Below the pieces are notes generated by a model, which was given only the letters and a program-made list of their open reading frames with translations, had not been told where the DNA came from and did no database searches. From Deltaproteobacteria bacterium (GTDB lineage: Bacteria > UBA10199 > SPLOWO2-01-44-7), in contig JAUSII010000128.1 of the NCBI GenBank assembly GCA_030648035.1, positions 1 to 51,883 on the forward strand: a DNA stretch of 51,883 bases, written 5' to 3'. Of the stretch, positions 1 through 8,418 are shown piece by piece; the stretch's first letter is position 1, and the number at the start of each line of letters is the position of its first letter. The position numbers were made by a program, and so were the translations under genes.

Positions 1-158
1 AATGTGAGCAGAGGGCGCAAACGCTTGCCTCCATTTTGAATGATATATTGCACCACCTCGGTGACCAGAGGGACCTCGGAGGTCAACTGCGCCGAAAGAA
101 ATTTCTCGACCTCTTGCAAATCGCGCGCCACCGGCATGGAAAAGGTTTCCAAAGACAT
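1..158 (-). CDS. Polyprenyl diphosphate synthase, N-terminal fragment
   Basis: Partial gene leaving the window at base 1; only the first 52 residues are visible, beginning at the ATG complementary to 156-158. Residues 43-49 read GGKRLRP, the conserved N-terminal signature of trans-isoprenyl diphosphate synthases (octaprenyl, heptaprenyl and farnesyl types), preceded by a helix with the usual VxxxxxY pattern. The enzyme condenses isopentenyl diphosphate with allylic diphosphates to make quinone or carrier-lipid side chains. The aspartate-rich motifs lie outside the window, so chain length cannot be judged. It is divergent from the esterase gene that begins at 224. Confidence 0.85.
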   Translation of the reverse strand, partial: MSLETFSMPVARDLQEVEKFLSAQLTSEVPLVTEVVQYIIQNGGKRLRPLLT

Positions 159-223
159 GCAAGGGCTTTAATCACCGCTGGCGTTTCTTGTCAAAAGGGA
201 AGTGTGATGCTACTGTCATCGCA

Positions 224-985
224 ATGACAAAAGCCAAAAAAGGTTGTCTCATTATTCACGGCCTGACCGGCACACCCGCCAATCTTTTGCCCATCACCGA
301 TGCGCTCAAAGCGAAGGGCTATCTCGTCAAAGCCCCATTGCTGGCGGGTCACGGCGTCGATTTAAAAACATTGAGCGTTACTACCTGGCAGGATTGGTAT
401 GGCTCTCTCGTGCGCGCTCACGATGAGCTCTCGCGCGAGGTTGACCAAATATTTTTTGTCGGTCTCTCCATGGGAGCCCTGCTCGGTTTGAAACTGGCGG
501 AAGATGGGGCAAACAACATCAAGGCGATGGCCCTGTTGGGACTCCCATTAAAATTGTGGCCTCTGTTTGATTGTCTGATTATTCCTCTGGTTCGCTACAC
601 CCCTTTGAGATTTTCCATCCGCTCCACCCCCAAAAATTTTGAGAAGAGCGTTCTCGACCCCAAGGGTCGTGAAATATATCGGCAGAATAGTCTCTGCAGA
701 ATGCCTGCCCCCGCTGCTTTTCAGATACAAGATCTGGCGAAAATTGTGGAGAGAGATTTGAATAAAATGAATCAGCCGCTATTGCTACTGCACGGACATC
801 ACGATCACCTGGTCGATCCAAAAGGGATGCTGACGCTTAAAAAAAAGGTGGCGTCCAAACAGGTGGAGATTGTGATGCTGGAACACTCGGGTCACGTTCT
901 TCCGCTCGATTACGATCGCGACATCGTGGTCCAAAAAATTATCAATTTTTTTGATTCTCACGCCAACGATTCACAAACTCTGTAG
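224..985 (+). CDS. Alpha/beta hydrolase, carboxylesterase type
   Basis: 253 residues from the ATG at 224; an in-frame TTG at 188 would add 12 residues without family-like sequence. Fold markers in order are HGLTG near residue 12 (oxyanion region), the nucleophile elbow GLSMG with Ser82, a lid region around 120-170, HGHHDHLVDP with the likely acid Asp near 200, and EHSGH with the catalytic His near 225. This arrangement matches small monoglyceride-lipase-like carboxylesterases. No signal peptide is seen, so it is probably cytoplasmic. The 3' end overlaps the convergent dihydroorotate dehydrogenase gene by 44 bases. The substrate is unknown. Confidence 0.82.
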   Translation: MTKAKKGCLIIHGLTGTPANLLPITDALKAKGYLVKAPLLAGHGVDLKTLSVTTWQDWYGSLVRAHDELSREVDQIFFVGLSMGALLGLKLAEDGANNIKAMALLGLPLKLWPLFDCLIIPLVRYTPLRFSIRSTPKNFEKSVLDPKGREIYRQNSLCRMPAPAAFQIQDLAKIVERDLNKMNQPLLLLHGHHDHLVDPKGMLTLKKKVASKQVEIVMLEHSGHVLPLDYDRDIVVQKIINFFDSHANDSQTL

Positions 986-1871
986 GCCGCCACGGATATT
1001 TCAAAAAAATGGAACCGAAGGCCACGGCTTTGGCCCCCAATCCGAATATTTTCTCGATGTCTTCATAGTCCCACACGCTGGCACCAATCACCGGGATATT
1101 TGTATTCGCAGCCAAATTTTCCACCATCTTCCATGTGTATATTTGCGCCGCTTTTCCGGAAACAGCCCCACCCCCAAACTTTGCGAGCGGCGATTTTTTA
1201 TCGGGGAACGCAACCGACCACGGGACCGAGTTGATGCTGATCGCCTCCACCCCACCACCTGTCCAGCCCGCAGAGCGGGCATCCTGCCCGGGGACAGGTG
1301 GTGGGGCCACCGTTTTCTCCAGAGCCTGCGCGATGTGCACGTAGTCGTGCGTGCAGGAGAGTTTTAAAATGAGCGGCAACTTGGTCACATATTTGAGCGC
1401 CTGCGCGGTATCAATCACCGTTTGCGCGTTGGCCTGCAACTCGCCCGGAGAATTGGGACACGAAGCATTGATCTCAATCGCCTTGATCGCCTCGCAATCT
1501 TTCAAGCGAATCGCCAGCTCCATATAATCTTGCAGACTCTCGCCAACAATCGAGACGATGATGTTGAGTTTCGACGCCGCAATTTTTGGATAGACATCGC
1601 GAATCCACCAATCGATGCCCGGATTCGTCAACCCCACCGCATTCACCGCACCACCGCGAATCAGCCGCACGCAACGCAGCGGATTCCACCAGCGCAAGTT
1701 TCCTTTTCTGGTTTTAAGTGTCAGCGATTTGGTGACGATGGTAAAAAGTTCCGGCTGAATGAGTTTCATCCAGCGTAGCGGACATTCCCAAGGCCATCCG
1801 CGCCCATCGTACGCGAGCGCCCCCGACGCCGCCATAAATTCAAAAGAGTGTCCGTTGGAGAGAGTGATCAT
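942..1871 (-). CDS. pyrD: Dihydroorotate dehydrogenase, class 1-like, with in-frame palindrome insert
   Basis: 309 residues of an FMN TIM-barrel of the dihydroorotate dehydrogenase family, which oxidises dihydroorotate to orotate in pyrimidine synthesis. Visible family marks are VTKSLT near 46-51 (Lys48), GLTNPG at 80-85, NASCPN at 135-140 with Cys138 as the probable class 1 base, LKLS at 169-172, SINSV at 212-216 and the C-terminal phosphate-binding GAKAVAFGS. Residues about 188-207 (proline/glycine-rich, ending GWTGGG) have no place in the family and correspond to a 57-base palindromic element. The gene is convergent with the esterase. A related dihydropyrimidine dehydrogenase-type enzyme is a less likely reading. 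Confidence 0.8.
   Translation of the reverse strand: MITLSNGHSFEFMAASGALAYDGRGWPWECPLRWMKLIQPELFTIVTKSLTLKTRKGNLRWWNPLRCVRLIRGGAVNAVGLTNPGIDWWIRDVYPKIAASKLNIIVSIVGESLQDYMELAIRLKDCEAIKAIEINASCPNSPGELQANAQTVIDTAQALKYVTKLPLILKLSCTHDYVHIAQALEKTVAPPPVPGQDARSAGWTGGGVEAISINSVPWSVAFPDKKSPLAKFGGGAVSGKAAQIYTWKMVENLAANTNIPVIGASVWDYEDIEKIFGLGAKAVAFGSIFLKYPWRPTEFVNRWRENQKN
1250..1306. repeat. Palindromic element inserted in frame in the dihydroorotate dehydrogenase gene
   Basis: The arms 1250-1264 and 1292-1306 are perfect 15-base inverted repeats (CCCCACCACCTGTCC and its complement). An inner hairpin GCCCGC/GCGGGC lies at 1266-1271 and 1275-1280. The element is 57 bases, a multiple of three, so the reading frame is kept and about 19 extra residues are added at a surface-loop position. 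It resembles dispersed palindromic elements known to sit in bacterial coding regions. Confidence 0.85.
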
Positions 1872-1929
1872 GTTTCAAATTTGTTTGCCACAAATGAGGC
1901 CAAGGGTAAAAGGAAAAGCGTATAGAGGG

Positions 1930-3108
1930 TTATTTTTTTGGGTCCTGGGGATACACGCAACGAAAGCCGACATCGCTGCGGCGATCGTCGGCAAAGCTGC
2001 CGTAGCGGGAAGCCGCGCGCAAGAAGCCCGCAAAGCTGTTGCCCCACGAGCCGCCACGAGTGTATATGATGACGTTCCCTTTGTATCTGATGACGCTCTC
2101 ATCCAACACCCATTCCAAAACGTTTCCGGTCATATCGTAAATGCCATTATCATTGGCCGGATAGCTGGCTACATCGGTAGTCGCTTGAGGAGAATCATCG
2201 CGCCAATAATTGGCTTCGTTCGGTTTCAATTCACCACTTTTCGTTCCAAAGATCTTGCCGCTGGGACCTCTGGCCGCCTTCTCCCATTGATCGTTCGTCG
2301 GAAGATCGCCCCCTTTTGCTTCGCAATACGCCTTCGCTTTGTGCCAACCCACATATACGACCGGTTTTTTCGGTCCCGCCAATTTTCCTTCGATTTTGGA
2401 ATCCAGATGAAAACCGGAAGCAACAAATGCTCCTTGAGTCACTTCGGTTTCATCGATGTAAAACGGTGGAACATCGGCTTTGAATGGCCCGCCAGAAATC
2501 AATTTTTGTCCTTCACGATATGACAATATTTTTTCTGGCGGCTTTGACGGCTCCAGAGGTTTCACCTCGTCCCAATGCAAATCGATGCCGCTCTCTTTTT
2601 CCAGGTAGAGGGCAACACCCAGAAGAATTTTTTTAATTTCCGCTTCGATCGCTTTTTTGTCGGTCAACTTTCCCGGTTCGGCGTCGGAAAGATTTTCTTC
2701 ATCGGGGTTTGCCAAGAGCGCTCCCTGAATCAAAGGAATATTGGCATAAGCAACATTGGAGAGACTGGCTTTTTTAAAAGCGGCGGAAGATTCACCCAGA
2801 TAATTTTGCGAAAGCATCATGAGTGCCGGACCGGAGAGATGTTCTTCACCGGAGGCCATCGTGTAACGGGCAAATCGGATCGCCTGAAATAATTTTTGAA
2901 TCCCCTGTGCTGAAAACTGCTTTTGTCCATCGGTCAGCTTTGTTTTACCAAATGCAGAATTTGCATCCACAAAGACCGATTTATAATCGAACACAAAACA
3001 CTGTTTGTTCTCCAGTTTTTGGCATTCAGGCGTGTCCAAAACCTGAAGCGCCTGCTCCATTCTGCCCGCTCTGTTCCCGATGTTGTTGGGGCCACCCGCC
3101 ATAATCAT
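1930..3108 (-). CDS. Formylglycine-generating-enzyme-like (SUMF1/FGE) domain protein
   Basis: 392 residues from ATG 3108; a second ATG at 3102 starts with MAGG and is better spaced from the AGAGGG ribosome site. Residues 1-200 are an unassigned, mostly helical region with two cysteines in a CQKLENKQC motif near 29-37. From about 205 to the end it is an FGE-sulfatase fold: a strand ending FYIDETEVTQGAF, a PVVYVGWHKAKAYCEAKGGDLPT-type block, a W-EKAARG block, MTGNVLEWV, RGGSW and a final VGFRCV. The paired active-site cysteines of true formylglycine-generating enzymes, expected just after GGSW, are absent, so this is probably a binding or structural member. No signal peptide is seen. A motif-type promoter lies at 3124-3150. 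Confidence 0.85.
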   Translation of the reverse strand: MIMAGGPNNIGNRAGRMEQALQVLDTPECQKLENKQCFVFDYKSVFVDANSAFGKTKLTDGQKQFSAQGIQKLFQAIRFARYTMASGEEHLSGPALMMLSQNYLGESSAAFKKASLSNVAYANIPLIQGALLANPDEENLSDAEPGKLTDKKAIEAEIKKILLGVALYLEKESGIDLHWDEVKPLEPSKPPEKILSYREGQKLISGGPFKADVPPFYIDETEVTQGAFVASGFHLDSKIEGKLAGPKKPVVYVGWHKAKAYCEAKGGDLPTNDQWEKAARGPSGKIFGTKSGELKPNEANYWRDDSPQATTDVASYPANDNGIYDMTGNVLEWVLDESVIRYKGNVIIYTRGGSWGNSFAGFLRAASRYGSFADDRRSDVGFRCVYPQDPKK

Positions 3109-3123
3109 TTCCCTCTATTATGG

Positions 3124-3150
3124 TTATCGGCAGATTTTTAGAAAAGTTGC
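3124..3150 (-). promoter_or_regulatory. Shared-motif promoter (GCAACTTT-N11-GCCGATAA) of the FGE-like gene
   Basis: Read on the minus strand, GCAACTTT (3150-3143) is followed after 11 bases by GCCGATAA (3131-3124), 15 bases before the start codon at 3108. The same two boxes at the same spacing precede five other genes in this window. The layout fits a sigma-28-type promoter (-10 GCCGATAA) or an ECF-type promoter (-35 with AAC followed by a T run). Base identity is certain; which sigma factor uses it is inference. Confidence 0.75.
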
Positions 3151-3263
3151 GTCTTGTTAAATTTAAAATATTCAAAGTTCTACTTGAAATATTTTAAAAT
3201 CAGCACAACCTATTGTTATATTTAATAGAAATGATGGGACTCTTCCGAACTTGCGCCCTGATC

Positions 3264-4001
3264 CTATAACAATTGCACCCACGCCTCGACAAATTGTGTG
3301 AGCGATTGACGCGCCTGCTGGGCGCAATATTGGATTTCTGGAAGGCGGGCAATGTCGCCCGGGGTTTTGAAAATGTGTTCCACCAGCGCGCCCGGTTTGA
3401 CATCTCCTGCCCCGTCGATGCAGGCGGCCAGGTTGGGAAGCTCCATCTCCACCGAATCGAGAATCGATTTGACCACCATGAATGGAATCTTTTTTTGCGT
3501 GGCAACCTCCGCCAAGGCGGAGGCCTCCATATCGATCGCCAAAACTCTATGGCCCGCGCCCAACGCCGCCTTCGCGTGCGCGCTGGAGACGACATCCTTC
3601 ACCGTGATCATTCCACCAACTTGGGAGGAAAATTTTTTGGCGGCACAGATTTTTTTGGCCTGATCGAGGAGATCCTTGGTCGATGTAAATTTCTTGTCAC
3701 TCTTTTCTTCCAGAAGAATGCTGGCCAAAATAAGAGACGCCTGCCCCGCGAGCGGCGTCGCCGAACCGGCGTAACCGACATATAAAATATGGCTGGGGGT
3801 CGTTTGCGTCAGTGCCTGCTCCAAACCTTGTCGCATGCGCAATGTCCCGATGCCGGTGGTGAGCAGATCGATCTTTTTGTTGAAGAGCTGTCCGCGATAC
3901 AAAACAGCCGGCTTGAAATGGATGGTGCAATCGATGGCCATTTTGTCTTTCAAATGGCGAATTTCGTCTTTTAAAGCGGCGACAATAAGAATGGGATTCA
4001 A
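3264..4001 (-). CDS. hpnG: Hopanoid-associated phosphorylase, purine-nucleoside phosphorylase family
   Basis: 245 residues of the PNP_UDP_1/MTA-SAH nucleosidase family. Visible marks are the N-terminal strand ILIVAALKDE, TTGIG at 48-52, YVGYAGS at 74-80 (phosphate and substrate loop) and DMEASALA at 157-164, matching the family's VDMEG-A purine/ribose site, followed by VKSILDS. In hopanoid producers HpnG removes adenine from adenosylhopane made by HpnH to give ribosylhopane or its phosphate. The gene lies 62 bases from, and divergent to, hpnH, which supports this specific role over generic MTA/SAH nucleosidase. Confidence 0.82.
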   Translation of the reverse strand: MNPILIVAALKDEIRHLKDKMAIDCTIHFKPAVLYRGQLFNKKIDLLTTGIGTLRMRQGLEQALTQTTPSHILYVGYAGSATPLAGQASLILASILLEEKSDKKFTSTKDLLDQAKKICAAKKFSSQVGGMITVKDVVSSAHAKAALGAGHRVLAIDMEASALAEVATQKKIPFMVVKSILDSVEMELPNLAACIDGAGDVKPGALVEHIFKTPGDIARLPEIQYCAQQARQSLTQFVEAWVQLL

Positions 4002-4063
4002 GATATCTTTCTCATAAATGATGCTTGACCCAGAGACAACAACTATGTTTCATACGCGCAACT

Positions 4064-5074
4064 ATGGCTGTTCCAATATCTCAAATGTGGCGCGTCGCCA
4101 GCTATGTGCTGGGGCAAAAAATCAAAGGCAATAAACGCTATCCTCTGGTGCTCATGCTCGAGCCTCTTTTTCGTTGCAACCTGGCCTGCGCCGGCTGTGG
4201 CAAAATCCAATACCCCGATCATATTTTAAATAAACGTCTTAGCGCCGAGCAATGTTTCGGCGCGGTTGACGAATGCGGCGCCCCGATGGTTTCCATCCCC
4301 GGCGGCGAGCCCCTCATGCACCCCGAAATTCAGCAGATCGTGGAAGGCCTGGTCGCCCGCAAAAAATATATCTATCTCTGCACCAACGCCATTCTGCTCA
4401 AACGCAAACTCGACCTCTTCAAGCCTTCGCAATTTTTGACCTTTAGCGTCCACATGGATGGCCTTAAAGAAGAGCACGACGAAGCGGTCTGCCGCGATGG
4501 CATTTTTGACCAGGCTATCGGCGGCATTAAAGAGGCGTTAAAGCGCGGCTTCCGCGTCACCACCAACACCACTCTCTTCGACGGCGCCAATCCGGAACGG
4601 GTCCGCAAATTTTTTGATGCGATGATGGAGCTGGGTGTGGAGGGGATGATGGTTTCGCCGGGTTACTCTTATGAAAAAGCACCCGACCAGACGCACTTTC
4701 TAAAGCGGAGTCGCACGCACGAATTGTTCAAAAATATTTTGACCCAACCCAAAAAAGGTTGGCGCTTTAATCAGTCACCTCTGTTTCTGGCTTTCTTGCA
4801 GGGTAAACGCGAATATCAATGCACGCCGTGGGGCAACCCGACCTTCAATGTCTTCGGCTGGCAAAAGCCCTGCTATCTTTTGCAAGATGGCTACGTCTCC
4901 TCTTTCAAAGAATTGATGACCGACACCAACTGGGACAACTACGGCACCGGCAAAAACGAAAAATGCGCCGATTGCATGGTCCATTGCGGCTACGAAGCCA
5001 CGGCCGTTGACGACACCTTCGGATCGTGGCGCGGCCTCTTCGACACCGTCCGCTTCATGATCAAACCGGCATGA
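4064..5074 (+). CDS. hpnH: Adenosyl-hopene transferase, radical SAM
   Basis: 336 residues from ATG 4064. The sequence MAVPISQMW onward is the family's conserved start, so the in-frame upstream ATG at 4025 is rejected. The radical-SAM cluster motif CxxxCxxC is Cys38, Cys42, Cys45. SPASM-like cysteines occur near the C terminus (CADCMVHC). HpnH couples the 5'-deoxyadenosyl group to diploptene, the first step in extended, side-chain-bearing hopanoids. The stop codon overlaps the start of the following barrel gene (ATGA), implying co-expression. No squalene-hopene cyclase is present in the window. Confidence 0.93.
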   Translation: MAVPISQMWRVASYVLGQKIKGNKRYPLVLMLEPLFRCNLACAGCGKIQYPDHILNKRLSAEQCFGAVDECGAPMVSIPGGEPLMHPEIQQIVEGLVARKKYIYLCTNAILLKRKLDLFKPSQFLTFSVHMDGLKEEHDEAVCRDGIFDQAIGGIKEALKRGFRVTTNTTLFDGANPERVRKFFDAMMELGVEGMMVSPGYSYEKAPDQTHFLKRSRTHELFKNILTQPKKGWRFNQSPLFLAFLQGKREYQCTPWGNPTFNVFGWQKPCYLLQDGYVSSFKELMTDTNWDNYGTGKNEKCADCMVHCGYEATAVDDTFGSWRGLFDTVRFMIKPA

Positions 5075-5682
5075 AAAATTTTCTTTTCTTAACAGCCCTT
5101 TTTCTATTCCTTTCCCAGTCAGCTTTGGCTTCAGAACGCCATTCCTTTTTTGTCGGCGCCGGTTTCAATGAAAAACTCAACAATTATAAAATCCACATGA
5201 GCGGCCCCGATCCGGTTGATGGACTCTTCCATAATGAGGGGGCCTTTCTTGATTTGGGCTATCTTTGGGAAAGATGGGGTTTTAGACTTCGCGGCTCGGC
5301 AACTTTTGGCAAAATCCATCAAACCGACGGACGAAGCACCGGAACAGCCCGGCTTGTTTCTTACGGATTCGACTGGCTTATCAATCTTTTTAAAACTCCA
5401 AATAAATGGGATCCCTATTTTTCATTAGGTTCCGGCTTTACCCACATCAGCAATATCAACATCAATTTTGCAGGCGGCTCTGGTCCGGTAGTGGCCAATG
5501 GCAGTGCACTCGTCATCGAGGTTCTGCATGCTGGAGCGGGAACCCGTTATTTTTTCAACGACCATTTCAGCGCCAATGCGGAGTTCTCCTTTCAACCTTT
5601 CATCGGCTTTGCACCCCCTGCCAACTCTTATTCTGTGGGTGAATTTTACAATTTTACCCTTGGCGGAGCGTGGCATTTCTAA
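5071..5682 (+). CDS. Small outer-membrane beta-barrel protein
   Basis: 203 residues from ATG 5071, which overlaps the hpnH stop. Residues 1-20 form a signal peptide ([13 protein letters not shown] core, cleavage after SALA). The mature part shows alternating hydrophobic/polar strands with aromatic girdles ([51 protein letters not shown]) and ends in a terminal phenylalanine (GGAWHF), typical of outer-membrane barrels of about eight strands recognised by BamA. No specific family (OmpW, PagP, LpxR) can be claimed. Its translational coupling to hpnH suggests a link between hopanoid lipids and the outer membrane, which is inference. Confidence 0.75.
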   Translation: MKNFLFLTALFLFLSQSALASERHSFFVGAGFNEKLNNYKIHMSGPDPVDGLFHNEGAFLDLGYLWERWGFRLRGSATFGKIHQTDGRSTGTARLVSYGFDWLINLFKTPNKWDPYFSLGSGFTHISNININFAGGSGPVVANGSALVIEVLHAGAGTRYFFNDHFSANAEFSFQPFIGFAPPANSYSVGEFYNFTLGGAWHF

Positions 5683-5696
5683 TAGGTTACCCGGCA

Positions 5697-5957
5697 ATGA
5701 TAAATCTCGAACAACTCATCGACAAAGCATTTGATTACCGTGGCGACGTGACGCTCGATTTGAAAAGTGGTCAGCATATTGAGGGCTACATCTTCAACCG
5801 CGACCACGCCAAACAGACGCTCACCCTTTTTATCAAAGGGGAGTCAACCCCCAAACCACTGGCCTATACCGAAATCACCGACATTCGCTTCACCGGCGAA
5901 AACACCGCCGCCGGAAAATCGTGGGAAGACTGGAAGACGAAGCACGGAAAAGAATAA
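5697..5957 (+). CDS. Small conserved-looking protein, possibly Sm/SH3-like barrel
   Basis: 86 residues from ATG 5697, 14 bases after the barrel gene. I do not recognise the family. The N-terminal helix (INLEQLIDKAFDYRG) leads into short beta strands (VTLDLKSGQHIEGYIFNRD, TLTLFIKG, LAYTEITDIRFTGE), a pattern that looks like an Sm-like or small SH3-like barrel. The end is charged (WEDWKTKHGKE). No membrane segment or signal is present. It seems to be the last gene of the hpnH unit, because a separate motif promoter follows at 5969. Function unknown. Confidence 0.6.
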   Translation: MINLEQLIDKAFDYRGDVTLDLKSGQHIEGYIFNRDHAKQTLTLFIKGESTPKPLAYTEITDIRFTGENTAAGKSWEDWKTKHGKE

Positions 5958-5968
5958 TTCATCTTGAA

Positions 5969-5996
5969 GCAACTTTCCCCTCCCTCCTGCCGATAA
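5969..5996 (+). promoter_or_regulatory. Shared-motif promoter (GCAACTTT-N12-GCCGATAA)
   Basis: GCAACTTT at 5969-5976 and GCCGATAA at 5989-5996, separated by 12 bases, 17 bases upstream of the start codon at 6014. The spacing is one base longer than in most copies. See the copy at 3124-3150 for interpretation. Confidence 0.75.
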
Positions 5997-6013
5997 TAGA
6001 ATTAGGCACTATT

Positions 6014-6610
6014 ATGGCGATTATATACGACAAGACAAAGGCTCCCGGCTATTACGACCCATTTATAGGGGTGGGGGCTATTACAGGTCCGGCGAAAGCG
6101 GCCGGAAAAAAAGTCGTCGAAACAGCAGCCAAATTTGGAAGAGTGCAGGGGCTTTTGGATGCGGCCGGTTTCGGCCTTCGCAAACTGTTGGGACGTTTTG
6201 CAAAGCCGGCCAGTCGATTTTCCAGCGTTGCTGCAAGAAGCACTTTTCCTTTCAAAGGTTCACTGTTGGAACAAAATCTTTGGCGTTTGAAAAATCAATT
6301 CAACTTAGTTGGACCTAGAAATCAAGACGCCAGATGCGTATTACAGCGATGGGCCCAAGATAAAACACAAATCACACAAATCAATATAGTGGTGGACAAT
6401 ACGGGAGCCATTGCAGGCTTTGGCCATCCGTTTTATGATACTATTGTTTCCGGCACACATAGCGTCATATTTGAACTGGATACCGTAACCGGAACTATTT
6501 TAAAATTGGAGCGCATTGAAAATCTCTCTCCTTTCGTAAAAACCCCTCCCCTCTCAGAAACGGGTCTGAAAAGTCTGCAGGAACTCGTCGGCCAAAGTAT
6601 TTTTAAGTAA
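6014..6610 (+). CDS. Hypothetical protein behind a shared-motif promoter
   Basis: 198 residues from ATG 6014; the frame extends upstream to 5921, but the motif promoter falls inside that extension. The first 80 residues are rich in Gly, Ala and Lys with an amphipathic helix (GPAKAAGKKVVETAAKFG). The second half is predicted alpha/beta, with regular strands around VDNTGAIAGFGHPFYDTIV and HSVIFELDTVTGTILKLERI. The latter resembles a short beta-hairpin with a D-x-x-x-G turn. No signal peptide, cysteine pair or known motif is seen. Function unknown; expression is probably coordinated with the other genes sharing this promoter. Confidence 0.65.
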   Translation: MAIIYDKTKAPGYYDPFIGVGAITGPAKAAGKKVVETAAKFGRVQGLLDAAGFGLRKLLGRFAKPASRFSSVAARSTFPFKGSLLEQNLWRLKNQFNLVGPRNQDARCVLQRWAQDKTQITQINIVVDNTGAIAGFGHPFYDTIVSGTHSVIFELDTVTGTILKLERIENLSPFVKTPPLSETGLKSLQELVGQSIFK

Positions 6611-6667
6611 TTTTCCTGTTGTTTTCGTTTTGACATCCCTTTCGAAACCAGTAGAACCACATACTCC

Positions 6668-7897
6668 ATGACCTTCAACCAACAACTCTTCAAAGAATCA
6701 CTCACTATTTTCCCCGGCGGGGTGAATTCACCTGTGCGCGCGTATGGTGCGGTCGGGGGGACGCCGCCGTTTATTGCGCGGGCAAAGGGGGCGAAACTTT
6801 GGGATGCTGATGGCAAAGAATATATCGATTATGTTGGGAGTTGGGGTCCCGCAATTCTGGGACACGCCGATCCAAAAGTCGTTGCCGCTGTTCAAGAAGC
6901 GGCGGCAAATGGTTTTAGTTTCGGCGCGCCGACGGAGCTTGAAACAAGATTGGGCCTGATGGTTCGCCAGATTTTTCCGTCGATGGAAAAATTGCGCTTC
7001 GTCAGCTCCGGCACCGAGGCGACCATGAGTGCCGTGCGCGTGGCGCGCGGGGCAACCGGCCGCGATAAAATCATCAAGTTTGAAGGCTGTTATCACGGCC
7101 ATGCCGATTTTCTTCTGGTGGAAGCCGGTTCGGGCGCCGCCACTTTTGGAAACCCGTCGAGTGCGGGCGTGCCGAAAGATTTTGCAAAACTGACGCTGGT
7201 CGCTCCCTATAATAATATTGATGCGGTCGAAAAATTATTTCAGCAAAATAAAAACGAAATTGCCTGTGTGATTGTGGAACCGGTGGTGGGGAACATGGGA
7301 TGCGTGCCGCCTGCCCCCGGGTTTTTACAAGGCTTGCGCGATCTCTGCACCACCCACGGCGCACTCCTCATTTTCGACGAAGTGATGACCGGCTTTCGCG
7401 TCGCACGCGGAGGAGCGCAGGAACTCTACAACATCAAACCTGACCTCACCTGCCTCGGTAAAATTATCGGCGGCGGATTGCCGGTCGGTGCTTATGGTGG
7501 CAGAAAAGATCTGATGGATCAGGTCGCCCCTCTTGGAAAAATTTATCAGGCGGGAACTCTCTCCGGAAATCCGCTGGCCATGACGGCGGGAATCAAAACT
7601 CTGGAGCAGTTGGCGCAAAAGGGAGTCTACGAAAAACTGAATGAACAATCGGCCCGCCTGACAAACGGAATAAAAAATATTCTGGAGAAGAAAAAACTCC
7701 CCTATCGTTTGCAGTCGGTCGGTTCCATGTGGACCCTCTTTATGGATAATAACGATCGATTCAAAAAATTCTTTCACACCGCATTGGACAAGGGCATCTA
7801 TCTCCCCCCCAGCCAATTTGAAGCCGCTTTTGTCAGTTTAGCCCATAAAAATGAAGAAATAGACCATACTTTGGTTGTTTTTGAGGCTATTTTATGA
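6668..7897 (+). CDS. hemL: Glutamate-1-semialdehyde 2,1-aminomutase
   Basis: 409 residues, slightly under the usual 425-430. This PLP-dependent class III aminotransferase-fold enzyme converts glutamate-1-semialdehyde to 5-aminolevulinate, the C5 route to haem. Marks are the start FPGGVNSPVRAYGAVGG, SSGTEATMSAVRVARG, KFEGCYHGHAD, IFDEVMTGFR and LGKIIGGGLPVGAYGG, with the PLP lysine near residue 265. A TTGACA at 6630-6635 is a possible -35 box with a poor -10. The stop overlaps the start of the next gene (ATGA), tying haem synthesis to the ATP synthase genes. hemE and hemH lie 25 kb away. Confidence 0.95.
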   Translation: MTFNQQLFKESLTIFPGGVNSPVRAYGAVGGTPPFIARAKGAKLWDADGKEYIDYVGSWGPAILGHADPKVVAAVQEAAANGFSFGAPTELETRLGLMVRQIFPSMEKLRFVSSGTEATMSAVRVARGATGRDKIIKFEGCYHGHADFLLVEAGSGAATFGNPSSAGVPKDFAKLTLVAPYNNIDAVEKLFQQNKNEIACVIVEPVVGNMGCVPPAPGFLQGLRDLCTTHGALLIFDEVMTGFRVARGGAQELYNIKPDLTCLGKIIGGGLPVGAYGGRKDLMDQVAPLGKIYQAGTLSGNPLAMTAGIKTLEQLAQKGVYEKLNEQSARLTNGIKNILEKKKLPYRLQSVGSMWTLFMDNNDRFKKFFHTALDKGIYLPPSQFEAAFVSLAHKNEEIDHTLVVFEAIL

Positions 7898-8124
7898 ATA
7901 ACGACGACAAAAAGAATCCCATGTGGCTGACTTTGGGGGTTTATGGTGCGGTCGGCTTTCAACTGTCCATCGCCGTGGTGGCCGGTTGGTTTCTCGGCAA
8001 CTACTTCGATCAACGCTGGAACACCTCTCCCTGGCTGGCTCTTTTGGGGCTGATAAGCGGTTTTATTGGGGGCTTTGTCAATTTGATCCGCATGCTGAGC
8101 TGGCATCAAAACCGCAAAAAATAG
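7894..8124 (+). CDS. AtpZ/AtpI-family small membrane protein of the F1Fo cluster
   Basis: 76 residues with two hydrophobic helices (about 10-32 and 43-65) separated by a short polar loop containing GNYFDQRW, the typical F0F1-ATPase accessory subunit pattern (ATPase_gene1 family). Such proteins assist c-ring assembly or Mg2+/Ca2+ transport in ATP synthase operons. The start overlaps the hemL stop by four bases. It is the first of two small accessory proteins preceding subunit a. Confidence 0.82.
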   Translation: MNNDDKKNPMWLTLGVYGAVGFQLSIAVVAGWFLGNYFDQRWNTSPWLALLGLISGFIGGFVNLIRMLSWHQNRKK

Positions 8125-8142
8125 GAAAACTTACTTGACGAA

Positions 8143-8418
8143 ATGAGCCAAACATTGCATCTGACTGCGTCCGTTGGTGTCGGACTCCTCTTGGGGTGGG
8201 TCAACTGGCTCCTCTGGAGCCGCTGGGGGAGAAGCCTTCTTCAAACAGACAAACTCAACTGGGGTCTTTTCTTTTTAAGAAGTTTCGTCAAAGTCGGTTT
8301 TCTGGGGACCACTATCTGGATCCTTTTAAGCAGACACCTTGTCGACCCGGTCTTTTTTTTAATCGGTTTTTCATGTGTCGTCATTTTTGTGATTGTGAAG
8401 GGATTTAAATGCAACTGA
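8143..8418 (+). CDS. AtpI-like ATP synthase accessory protein
   Basis: 91 residues with three or four hydrophobic segments (about 8-26, 42-62, 68-87). Composition, length and position directly before atpB match the ATP synthase I chain family (AtpI/AtpR), although no single diagnostic motif is obvious. The basic end (KGFKCN) overlaps the first codons of atpB by ten bases. The likely role is c-ring assembly; this is inferred mainly from context. Confidence 0.72.
   Translation: MSQTLHLTASVGVGLLLGWVNWLLWSRWGRSLLQTDKLNWGLFFLRSFVKVGFLGTTIWILLSRHLVDPVFFLIGFSCVVIFVIVKGFKCN

Noticed and set aside
36-227. 63-codon plus-strand frame at the window start
   Set aside because: It is antisense to the polyprenyl diphosphate synthase start, whose GGKRLRP motif is clear on the minus strand.
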